From: Anaerolineae bacterium
GTDB lineage: Bacteria > Chloroflexota > Anaerolineae > Anaerolineales > Villigracilaceae
DNA length: 61,441 bases
Direction: 5' to 3'
NCBI GenBank assembly: GCA_021324435.1
Contig: JAJPIZ010000030.1
Coordinates: 1-61,441, forward strand
Of this stretch, positions 7,844 through 17,600 are shown piece after piece. The notes beneath the pieces were generated by a model. That model was not told the DNA's origin. It made no database searches and saw only the letters and a list, made by a program, of their open reading frames with translations. Position numbers and translations under genes: made by a program. Within the stretch, counting starts at the first letter, position 1. Each line of letters starts with the position of its first letter.

Positions 7844-7927
7844 CGATTTCCGATTGACGATTTATGATTTCAGATTGACGATGCCCAATATTCGAAAATC
7901 GAATTGCGAACATCGAGCATCGGGTTT
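7844..7927. repeat. Intergenic heptad tract (CGAnnnn core), 12 units
   Basis: Twelve consecutive 7-bp units fill almost the entire gap between two minus-strand genes. Units begin CGATTTC, CGATTGA and drift through CGAATTG to CGAGCAT and CGGGTTT. The first three bases are mostly kept while the last positions vary, so the period survives but the units are not identical. It abuts the stop codon of pepF at 7928. Confidence 0.8.
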
Positions 7928-9739
7928 CTATCCAACCAGTTCTTCCAGCCGGTCAATGTAACTTTCCATCACGGCGAAGGTCTCTTCCACAGGCTTGGGA
8001 CTTCGCAAATCCACGCCGGCTCTTTGGAGCACATCCAGCGGGTACCGCGATGATCCGGATTTGAGGAAGCCGAGATAATCTTCCACAGCGTTCTTTTCTC
8101 CGCGCAGGATGCGTCCCGAAAGCGCGTGCGCGCCCGAGATGCCGGTGGCATATTGATAGACATAATAATCCGCGAAGAGATGACTGAAGGTAGACCAAAC
8201 CATCCCGACGCGCGGCCGATCTACTTTCACCTTGGGGCCGAAGCCCTCGGTGAACAAGTCCGCCATCAGGTCAATCATGGAATCGGCGGTCAGCGGTTCG
8301 CCGCGTTCGACTCGCTGGTGAGTCTCGAGTTCGAAGCGCGCCAGAGTCGGCATCTGAAAGAAATATCTAAAGAAGTTTCCGCCGACGGCCTCCTCGATCA
8401 GCGCGATCAAAAAGTTTTTATCGGTGATGGTCTTCAACAGATGACCGCGCATCATGGCCTGATTAAAGTTCGATGCAACCTCCGCCACGAAGAGCGAATA
8501 ACCGGAATACGTGAAGGGCTGATTCTTCCACGTGAGATATGAGTGCATGGAATGGCCGAGTTCGTGCGCCAACGTGGACATGCTGTTGACTTCATCTGTG
8601 TACGACATCATGATGAAGGGGAAGGTGCCGGGCGCGCCATAGGAGAACGCGCCGTTCTGCTTGCCCTGATTCGGATACACGTCCACCCAGCGATCTTTGA
8701 GCGTGCCCTGCCGGATCGTGTCGGTGTATTCTTTGCCAAGCGGCGCGAGCGCCTCGCAGATATATTCCACGGCCTGCTCAAACGGAATCTTCGGCTTCTT
8801 TTTTGTGATGGGCGCCCACATGTCGTAGTAAGTGATTTCGCGCAAGCCCAATGCCTTGCGGCGCAGTTCAAAATAGCGATGCCAGATGGGAAGTTTCTTC
8901 TTGAAGGTTTCGATCAGGTTGTAGAAAACCTCGACCGGAATGTTGTTATTGAACAGCGAGGCTTCAAGCGATGATTTATGCTTGCGAGCGCGCATGTTGA
9001 AGACATTGCTCTTGATGGAGGTGGAAAGATTCGTCGCCAGCGTGTTCTTGAATTCGAGGTGCTTGTCCATGTAACTTTCAAAGGCGGTCTGCCGCACCTT
9101 GCGGTCGGGACTCTCCATCAATGCGGTGTGAATGTTGCCCTGAGTCACGTCTATCTTTTTGCCCTTGCTGGTTTTTGCGGGCGCGAATTTAAAATCTGCG
9201 TTGACCAACATGCTGGTACTCTCCGACGCGCCGCTCAATGGGTCAGCCAACATGCCGAGGATTTCCTCCACTTCCGCGGAGCGGACGTGTTCCTGCTGGC
9301 GGAAGAGATCATCGAAACTGTGACGGTACTCGGCGAGTATTTCGTTTCGATTCATCCATTCGTCTAATTTGGCTCTGCCAATTTCCAATAACTCCGGGTT
9401 GACGAAGGAAACCGCGCCGGCCACCTGACCATACATACTGCTGGCCTTGCCGTACATTGCCGACGACTTTTGATTGGTCGTGTCCACGCTGTAAGAGAAG
9501 GCCGCGTACATGAACGCGCGCTGGACGCGCTTCATCAATGCTTCGACTGCTTTCAGACCGTCAATCAGACTTTCTGGGTCTTCGCCCAATTTTCCCTGAT
9601 GCTTTTTGATTTCCGGCAGTTCTTTCAGAATGCTCTGGACTTCGGACTCCCAATCTTTTGGAGATTTGAAGACGCTTTCCGCGTTCCATGTATATTTTTT
9701 GATTGCCTTACTGCGAGGAGGAATTGTTGAGATTGCCAT
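7928..9739 (-). CDS. pepF: Oligoendopeptidase F (M3B family)
   Basis: This 603-aa cytoplasmic zinc endopeptidase cleaves short peptides. The active site is HELGH at 392-396 (HExxH), followed by a third-ligand region with VAEVASNFNQAMM (E-x-x-S in M3B enzymes). The N-terminal YTWNAESVFKSPKDWESEV and LIDGLKAVEALMKRVQRAF stretches match the PepF helical lid domain, and the C-terminal YYVYQYATGISGAHALS stretch with its tyrosines is a substrate-binding signature of the M3 family. Length is typical (about 600). The ATG at 9739 has an upstream GGACTC-type weak ribosome-binding site. It stands alone between two heptad tracts. Confidence 0.93.
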   Translation of the reverse strand: MAISTIPPRSKAIKKYTWNAESVFKSPKDWESEVQSILKELPEIKKHQGKLGEDPESLIDGLKAVEALMKRVQRAFMYAAFSYSVDTTNQKSSAMYGKASSMYGQVAGAVSFVNPELLEIGRAKLDEWMNRNEILAEYRHSFDDLFRQQEHVRSAEVEEILGMLADPLSGASESTSMLVNADFKFAPAKTSKGKKIDVTQGNIHTALMESPDRKVRQTAFESYMDKHLEFKNTLATNLSTSIKSNVFNMRARKHKSSLEASLFNNNIPVEVFYNLIETFKKKLPIWHRYFELRRKALGLREITYYDMWAPITKKKPKIPFEQAVEYICEALAPLGKEYTDTIRQGTLKDRWVDVYPNQGKQNGAFSYGAPGTFPFIMMSYTDEVNSMSTLAHELGHSMHSYLTWKNQPFTYSGYSLFVAEVASNFNQAMMRGHLLKTITDKNFLIALIEEAVGGNFFRYFFQMPTLARFELETHQRVERGEPLTADSMIDLMADLFTEGFGPKVKVDRPRVGMVWSTFSHLFADYYVYQYATGISGAHALSGRILRGEKNAVEDYLGFLKSGSSRYPLDVLQRAGVDLRSPKPVEETFAVMESYIDRLEELVG

Positions 9740-9761
9740 GTGAGTCCTTTCGGTTTCGCGT

Positions 9762-9817
9762 TCAGCAGTCAGCCTTCAGCGATTAAGGCTGATCGCTGAA
9801 TCCTGTGCGCTGATTTT
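9762..9817. repeat. Intergenic heptad tract (TCAGCnn / TGAnnnn core)
   Basis: Consecutive 7-bp units such as TCAGCAG, TCAGCCT and TCAGCGA pass through a divergent unit into TGATCGC and TGAATCC. The tract fills most of the gap upstream of pepF and ends at the stop of the sensor kinase gene. Confidence 0.65.
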
Positions 9818-11348
9818 ACCTCGGAAGTGAGAAACAAATTCTTGCACCGGCATCCGGCTTGGGGTCCGCCCAGATGCGGCCTCCATGCGCCTCGACAATG
9901 GCGCGCGCCAGATAAAGTCCCAGCCCCGCGCCTTTCGTCTGCTTGACGGCGTTGGTCGAGCGATAGAAACGATCGAAGATGTGCGGCAGGTCGCGCGCAT
10001 CAATGCCCGGGCCCTGATCGCTGACGCAAATCACAACTTGTTCAGGCCGCGCTGTGCCGCTGATTTTGATCTCGCCTTTCGGCGCGTATTTCAGCGCGTT
10101 CGAAACGAGATTAGAGAGTACTTGTTCGAGTCGCGTTTCATCCGCGACGATAACCGGAAAATTTTTTGGAAAATCAGTGACGAGTTTGTGCTTCGGCGAT
10201 TGCAATGCAAAGCGCTCGGTCACGCGGGACGCCAGAGCGGCCAGCGACACATCGGCCCGATTCAAGCTGAGGCCTCCGGCTTGCAAACGCGAGGCGTCGA
10301 GCAGATCATCCACCATCTTCGACAAACGATCCGCCTCTTCTTCGATAACGGCCAGCGAATCGCTGATGGTGCGTTTGTCCCATTTCGCATCGTCGCGCCG
10401 CAATGTGGAGGCGTAGCCTTTGATCAATGCAACCGGTGTGCGCAGTTCATGACTCACAATCGAAATAAAAGTGGATTTGATTTCTTCCGCGGTGCGGAAG
10501 TGTGTGATGTCGCGCACGCTGACAATAATGTTGCGAAGCTTTCCATCTTCAGAAAGTAGCGGCGCGTAGGTCACGCCAACAGGAATGGATGGAGGCTGGG
10601 GCCGTTCGAGATCGCCTTCCACGTAAAGCGTTGCATTCGGCGTCAACGGCCAGCCGCTGGATTCAGCCTCCTCGAGCGTTGTGCCTTGCGGTTCATGCGC
10701 CCAACGGATGATCTCGTCGTGAGTCTTGCCCTTGATTTCTTCACGTGATTGCCCGAACATCTTTTCAAAAGCCGTGTTGACCCGCTCGACGGTATGATCT
10801 GCATTGAGAATTAGGATGCCGTCCGCGGCGGAGTCCAGAAGCGCATCCAGTCTCTGTTTTTCGTAACTGATCTGTCCGTACAGCTGCGCGTTGAAGACGG
10901 CCACCGCGGCCTGGTCCGCGAAAGATTGAAGCAGGACGCGGTCGTTGGGCGTGAACAGGTCCGGATAGTTGCGGAAGATGAAAATCACGCCGATGACCTG
11001 GCCGTGCGCGGCGAGGGGCAACCCCGTGCCGTTGAGCAAACCCATGCTGGCGGTGTACGTCAGGTCTTTCAACATGCGGTTGAGTTCGCGCACGTCCAGT
11101 TCGCGGACTTTTTCCTCGGCCAGTAAAGGCGTGAGATAACTCAGAAAGGCCGGGGCAATTCCATACGCGGCGGCCACGCGCCAGCCCTCGGCTTCCTTCA
11201 ACGCGATGAGGCCTGCTTGTCCGGCCAGCATCTCAATGGAGACGCGGAGAATACGCGCCAGCAATTTCTCAAGGTCAAGTTCTTGTGTGAGCAAGCGCGC
11301 GATTTCGAGCAAGTAGTCGCGTTGACGAACGCGGAAGTCGGGGAGCAT
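9816..11348 (-). CDS. Sensor histidine kinase with GAF and PAS domains
   Basis: This 510-aa protein has no evident membrane segment. Domain order: GAF at about 20-160, PAS at about 170-290 (DSAADGILILNADHTVERVN), HisKA phosphoacceptor near 300 in SIVSHELRTPVALIKG, and a HATPase_c domain with the N-box LVSNALKYAPKGE, the G1 box SDQGPGIDARDLPHIFDRFY and the GAGLGLYLARAIVEAHGGRI G2 region. It should autophosphorylate in response to an intracellular or redox/ligand signal. No response regulator gene is adjacent, so it is an orphan in this window. Confidence 0.9.
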   Translation of the reverse strand: MLPDFRVRQRDYLLEIARLLTQELDLEKLLARILRVSIEMLAGQAGLIALKEAEGWRVAAAYGIAPAFLSYLTPLLAEEKVRELDVRELNRMLKDLTYTASMGLLNGTGLPLAAHGQVIGVIFIFRNYPDLFTPNDRVLLQSFADQAAVAVFNAQLYGQISYEKQRLDALLDSAADGILILNADHTVERVNTAFEKMFGQSREEIKGKTHDEIIRWAHEPQGTTLEEAESSGWPLTPNATLYVEGDLERPQPPSIPVGVTYAPLLSEDGKLRNIIVSVRDITHFRTAEEIKSTFISIVSHELRTPVALIKGYASTLRRDDAKWDKRTISDSLAVIEEEADRLSKMVDDLLDASRLQAGGLSLNRADVSLAALASRVTERFALQSPKHKLVTDFPKNFPVIVADETRLEQVLSNLVSNALKYAPKGEIKISGTARPEQVVICVSDQGPGIDARDLPHIFDRFYRSTNAVKQTKGAGLGLYLARAIVEAHGGRIWADPKPDAGARICFSLPR

Positions 11349-11351
11349 GAT

Positions 11352-11393
11352 TCAGTAATCAGTGTTCAGTAACCAGTGTTCAGTTTCCAGTGA
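11352..11393. repeat. Intergenic heptad tract (yCAGTnn core), 6 units
   Basis: Six perfect-register 7-bp units, including TCAGTAA, TCAGTGT and CCAGTGT, lie directly upstream of the sensor kinase start. The yCAGT core is kept and the last two bases vary. The same core reappears at 28890-28917. Confidence 0.8.
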
Positions 11394-11668
11394 GATTTTA
11401 TCACCTGCGATTCGCGAGCGACGTATGAGTTGTATTAACAAATCCTTTTGAGGCCTGCTAACAGATTCCGAAGGCCGCTTTTCAAATCTGTCCATTGACA
11501 GGATTGACAGGACATTAACCGCCCACTAAAATTGATGCCAGTAAAAAAAACAGGGGAAATGCGGATGTGATGACCCCAAGTCTGAGTTTGGTCGCTTCCC
11601 TTTTGGGATAAGGCTTGGGCGAGCAAGCAGCGAAACCGGCCGCAAACTTTATTTTTGAGAGGGTCTAC
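11394..11668. other. Long intergenic region with promoter and leader of the giant surface gene
   Basis: With the heptad tract, this gap exceeds 300 bases. It holds the promoter at 11504-11532 and a leader of about 130 nt. The leader can form an outer stem CCCAAG/CTTGGG near 11575-11625 enclosing a CTTCCC-TTTT-GGGATAAG hairpin. I could not match it to a known riboswitch consensus. No small ORF is convincing here. Confidence 0.45.
11504..11532 (+). promoter_or_regulatory. Sigma-A type promoter of the giant DUF11-sortase gene
   Basis: TTGACA (11504-11509), 17-nt spacer, TAAAAT (11527-11532). The -35 box lies in the second copy of a tandem 9-bp repeat, TTGACAGGA at 11495-11503 and 11504-11512, so there are two possible -35 boxes 9 bp apart. 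The predicted start is near 11539. Confidence 0.65.
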
Positions 11669-14600
11669 ATGGGACACGACCGGTTTTTTCTGAGATCGTT
11701 GCTCCGCTATCTTTTATTTGGGGCGGTATTAATTTCGATGGCCGCGCCACAATCTCCGGCATCTGCCGCGGCAAGCCTGACGATCACTCCAATTACCTGG
11801 AACATCATCGGCCTTGACAGCAATAACGTCAATGTTGGGCCGAACGATTTTCCAGTGGGTGCGCGTGTTTGTAACACGGGGGATGTCGCCGCGACCAACG
11901 TTACTTCATCTTTTATTTGGGATACAACTGATACGTACATCAATCTGAGACCCGGCACTTTAACAAGTTTCACCGGGCCGAATGCCGTTTCCAGTCTGGC
12001 GGCCGGGACTTGTACCGATTTCTATTATGAAGTTGAGATCACGCGCAATTCTTCCGCCTATGACCATACCGCGCGCTATCACATCACGGCTTCTGCCACT
12101 TCGCTGGGAACGGTCAGCACGCCCACCCCGCGTGAAATTTATGTGGAACACCTCGTCTCACAGAGTCGCAACGGCGTGCGCACCGTGGAATACGGTACCT
12201 CGCTGGGTAGCATGACTTCTGTGGCGGCGGGCGGAACCATGACCCTCGTGGTCGGGAACACGTATTACATTCGGATGTCTGGTTTCACCGCTACCAACGG
12301 ATACGAGCAAATCGAGAGTTTTATCAATATCCCCAACACCATTTTTCAAGTGCTCTCTGTTCAAACCAGTTATAACGTGGATTCTTCCGCGTATGTGTCT
12401 AACCCTAATGACAAACTTTATGGAGATGGCTGTAAATGGGAGAACGATCCGAACAGTCCTAACTATCGTGCCTGTTTGGACGTTGGGAAAGATGGCGGCG
12501 ACCCAATTGTGGTCACCTATCAGGTGAAGATCCTACAAGTGCCTTCTTCTCCACTGGTAAATCCTGAGCCTCTTACCAACTTAATCTATGATTTTTCGGG
12601 AAGCAGTTATCACTATAATTCGGATTTCAGCCTTTCGACGCGCTATGCCAATGTTGTAAATGCCGGCATTGCCAAGTCATTTTCTCCGAAGACCATCAAT
12701 CCGGGTGGAACCTCAACACTGACCTTTACGATTACCAATCCCGGCACAAGCTCGATTTCTAGTGTCAACTTTACAGACACTCTGCCCTCAAATGTGACCT
12801 TGGCGAATACCACAGTAACTTACACTGGCTGCGGAGCCTCGCCTTCGCCATCTACATTGACCGTTAATGGGCCTCCACAGTCGCTCTCGTTTTCGAATAT
12901 AACGGTCAGTGGCAACAGCACATGTTCGATCGCAATCACGGTCACTTCGTCCACGAATGGCACGTATAACAACACCACCGGCCATCTGTATATTGACACA
13001 ACGGATACCGGCAGTTCTGCTTCAGACACACTTGTTGTGAGTTCTCAGCCGTCGCCGCCTTCTTCTTGTGGGACTAGCACAACAATGGCGACGTGGACTT
13101 TTGAGAATTATACGGCCAGCACCTCGACCAACAACGGACCGTTTAGCGCATCGTCACAAGCATCGGATGTGTCTACTGCAACAGGAACATACGGTTCAGC
13201 TACCGGAAGTTCGTCGGCCATCGTAAACACAACGACATTTCCCGCCGGATGGAGTGCTCCGTCCTCAACTGGCAATAGCGGAAATTCATGGGGCATACAA
13301 GGCGGATGGCTAGATGCGAATCCCGGGAGCCCAACAACTGCTACAACGCCCTATTTCCAGTTTCAAGTTGACGCAAGCAATTATGGCGGCCTGTCCGTTA
13401 CTGCGAATTACAACATGCAGGGGAACTGGTCGAACTCTGGTAACTATTATGTTCTTTATAGCACCAACGGGAGCACATGGAATTTAGCAAATTCGGCCGC
13501 GTGGGATAAATCCAGCGGCTGGAAGACTAACGGCATTACAGGTTCAACGACAAATACTGGTATCACCACGATGTACTTTAGGATCTTTGCGGCGGGTGCT
13601 CAATATTCAGGTAATCCTTCCGCAACGACCGGGACGTTGTACCTTGATGGCGTGACGGTCAAAGGCTGTCCTCGCCCGACCGTGCCGACGATGTCGAAGA
13701 GTTTCTCGCCCACCTTGGTCGCGACAGGCAATACCAGCACGCTGACATTCACACTCAACAATCCAAATTCAACCACTTCATTAACTGGTGTCTCCTTCTC
13801 CGATGTCTTACCTTCCGGCTTGACGGTCACGTCTGGATCCTCCACGGCTTGCACAACCGGCACGCTGACGCGAACCTCGCCGCGCACAATTTCTCTTTCA
13901 GGTGGAACGATTGCCGCAAGTGGGACGTGTACGATTAACGTCACGGTCACCGGCGCAACTGCCGGGTCGTATACGAACGTCAGCAGTAGTATCTCCTCCA
14001 CCGAAACGGGACCCAACACCATGGGAGGTGCGAACGTTGGCTATGGTCAAGCCAGCCTCACAGTTGTTGATCCGCCCGTCATAGCCAAATCCTTTACGGC
14101 CAATCCAATCTTTACTGGCAATACCACGACGCTGACCTTCTCCATCAATAATCCCAACACCTCCACGGGGCTGACGGGGGTGAGCTTTACTGACACTCTG
14201 CCAAGCGGCTTGACGATAGCAAGTTCATCCTCCTCACAATGCGGCGGCACGTTGACGACAACCTCTCCATCCACCATATCGCTTAGTGGCGGTTCGATCA
14301 GCGGCGGAGGCAGTTGCTCTTTCAGCGTAACCGTAACGGGCACAACCACCGGCCTCAAAACCAACACAGTTACGGTTAGTTCGACCAACGGTGGAACAGG
14401 CAATACCTCAACGGCCACTGTACTTGTAAAAGATCCCGCGCCAGCCATCAATCTATTGAAACAGGTTGGCACTTCTTCCAGCGGCCCATGGAATTCATTC
14501 CTGGCTGTGTCTGCGGGCGCAAACATCTATTACAAATTCACGGTTGAAAATGTCGGCGATGTTGCATTGAGTTCGGTCAGCGTGAGCGACAATACCCTCA

Positions 14601-17600
14601 GCCTTGCAGGTTGTTCGTGGAAGGATGGTTCCGGGGCGTCGCTCACGTCTCCATTTACATTGCCTGTGGCAGATGCCAGTGACAATCAAATCGCGACCTG
14701 CGTGCTCGGACCGTTCACGGCCGCGTCTGGTTCGCATCAAAACACGGCCACTGCGTCTGGCACATACAACAGCACGACGGTGACTGACACATCCTCCGCC
14801 ACATACGGTACACCCGCATTGACGCTGGCCAAGAGCGTGACCGAATCCAATTTCACGACCGCGGGTGATGTCTTGCACTACAGCTATCTCGTAACGAACA
14901 GCGGCTACGCGTCTTTGCTTGGGCCCATAACGGTCACCGATAACAAAACGACAGTGACATGCCCGGCTGTCAGCACGCAAGGTGACAGCGATGATTGGCT
15001 GGATGTGGGCGAGAGCCTCACTTGTACCGCGCCCTATACGGTTACTCCGGGCGACGTTACGACCGGCTATGTGACAAACACTGCTTCTGCTACAGCGAGC
15101 GGCGTGACCTCGAACACAGATAGCAAGACGGTCAGCGTGCCTCCTGATCTGACCGTGACCAAGACGGATAATGTCAGCGGCAGTGTCGCGCAGAATGGAA
15201 CTTTCAATTGGACGATCACAACCAGTAACAGCGGTGCCACAGGCATTGCATCGTTTGCAGATACTCAAACAATCATGAGTGACACTCTGCCTGGCGCGTC
15301 AAGTTATTATCCGCAAGGTTCGCTGACTCCAACGAACGGCGCGACTCCGCCCACAGGCACGATCAACTGCTCAATATCGGGAACCACTTTGAGTTGCGTT
15401 GCGAACGGCGCAGTCACGTTACCGGCTGGCGCGTCGTTTAGCGTCGCATTCGCCGTGACCCCGACCTCCGCAGGCAGTCTCGCCAACACGGCGACGGTTG
15501 ACCCGAATGGAAACATCACCGAAAGCAATGAAGCCAACAACACCGGCTCCGATACAGTGACGGTCGTCGCGCCACCCTCGATCTCCAAATCCTTTGGCGC
15601 GGTGTCGTTCAATCTTGGCGATACAACTACGTTGAGTTTCACGATCACGAATCCAAATACCACAACAACACTGACCGGTGTCGCATTTAGCGACACACTT
15701 CCTGCTGGATTGACCGTGCCCGATTCTTCTGCATCACAATGCGGCGGTACACTTGCCACCACAGCCGCGACCAATGCAATCGCCTTGAGCGGCGCGAGCA
15801 TTGCCCCCAGTGGAACCTGCACCTTCAATGTCACGGTGACAGGCTCGACGCTTGGTTTGAAAAATAACACCACTGGCAATGTATCCTCAACCAATGGTGG
15901 CACAGGAAATACCGCCAGCGCATCCACGACTGTGGTCGCGCCTGACTTGACAGTGACCAAATCTGATAATGTCAGCGGGAGCGTCGCGCAGAATGGTACT
16001 TTCAATTGGACGATTACCGTCAACAACAGCGGTGATGGCATTGCTTCATTTGCAGACACTCAGACTATCCTGAGTGATACTCTGCCCGGCGCGTCGGGAT
16101 ATTATCCGCAAGGCTCATTGACTGTGAGCAATGGTGCAACTCCGCCCACAGGCACAATCAACTGCTCGATAACGGGAACCGCTTTGAGTTGCGTCGCGAG
16201 CGGCGCGGTCACACTTCCAATAGGCGCATCTTTTAGCGTCACGTTTGCTGTGACACCTAGCGCGGCAGGCAGTCTTGTCAACACTGCAACGGTTGACCCG
16301 AATTCGAACGTGACAGAAAGCAATGAAGCCAACAACACCGGCTCGGACACGGTGACAGTGGTTGCGCCTCCTTCGATCAATAAGACTTTCACACCGAACA
16401 CGATTGCTCAAGGCTCGACCTCAAGTTTGTCCTTTACCATTACGAACCCAAATGCTTCGACAACTCTGACCGGCGTCGCATTCAGCGATACTCTGCCAGC
16501 CGGTTTGACGGTCACTGACTCGACCACTTCACAATGTGGCGGCACATTGACCGTGACGGATGCGACGCATATCATCGCTTTGAGCGGCGCAAGCATCCTG
16601 GGAGGTGATACCTGCACCTTCAGCGTAACGGTCACAGGCTCGACCTCGGGAGTAAAGAACAACACAACAGGAAATGTCACCTCCACCAATGGCGGAACAG
16701 GCAACACGGCCTCTGATACTCTCACTGTTGTCGCGCCGCCCTCTATCAGCAAGAACTTCTCGCCCGATCCCATTTTCGTGAATGGAACATCTACTTTAAC
16801 ATTCACCATCACTAATCCAAATACCACCACGGCATTGACTGGCGTTGGATTTACTGACTCGCTTCCTTCCGGACTTCAAGTTGCCTCTCCACCCAATGAC
16901 TCGATCTCAGCGGATTGCGGATCAGCCACCTTCACGCCTCTTGCAACTGAAACCTCGCTGACCTTCACCAACGGAAACATTCCTGCCTCTGGGACTTGTA
17001 CCGTTTCCGTGGATGTGAAAGCCACCTCTACCGGAGTGAAAAACAATACTTCCGGCAATGTGACATCCACGAACGGCGGGATTGGCAACACGGCCAGTGA
17101 TTCACTGACCGTAAATCCGCTAATTGATGTGTCCCTCGATAAGCAGGTCAGCAATGCAACCCCGAACGTGGGTGACACCGTCACTTTCACGCTCGTGATT
17201 GCCAATGCTGGGCCAAGCACAGCCACGAATATCGTTATGACCGATGTGATTCCAAGCGGCTACACCTACGTTGCTTCTTCCATCACGGGCGGAGATTCCA
17301 ATAATGACTCGAATCCCTTCACAACTGGCCTGACGTGGACAATCAACTCGCTCGCTTCCGGCTCCAGTATCAATCTGACCTATCAAGCCACGGTGCTGGC
17401 GACTGGCACGTACGACAACTACGCTGAAATTACATCGCATACACAGACCGATTCCGATTCCACTCCGGGCAACAATTCCACCACGGAAGACGATGATGAC
17501 ACAGTCGTGGTGACGCCTGTCCCGGTTGCGGATCTGGCCATCACCAAGGCCGATGGCGTGACCAGCGTCGCGGTTGGCGGTACGACAACGTACACCATCC

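Noticed and set aside
7844-7927. CRISPR-like array
   Set aside because: The period is 7 bp with no spacers and no cas genes in the window.
11615-11668. Upstream extension of the giant gene to a TTG at 11615
   Set aside because: The signal peptide and a GAGAGGG ribosome-binding site both support the ATG at 11669; the extension has neither.
11539-11668. Cyclic-di-GMP-I riboswitch in the leader of the giant gene
   Set aside because: A stretch with GCGAAACC and CCGCAAAC recalls the core, but the GAAA hairpin does not pair and the second conserved half is missing.
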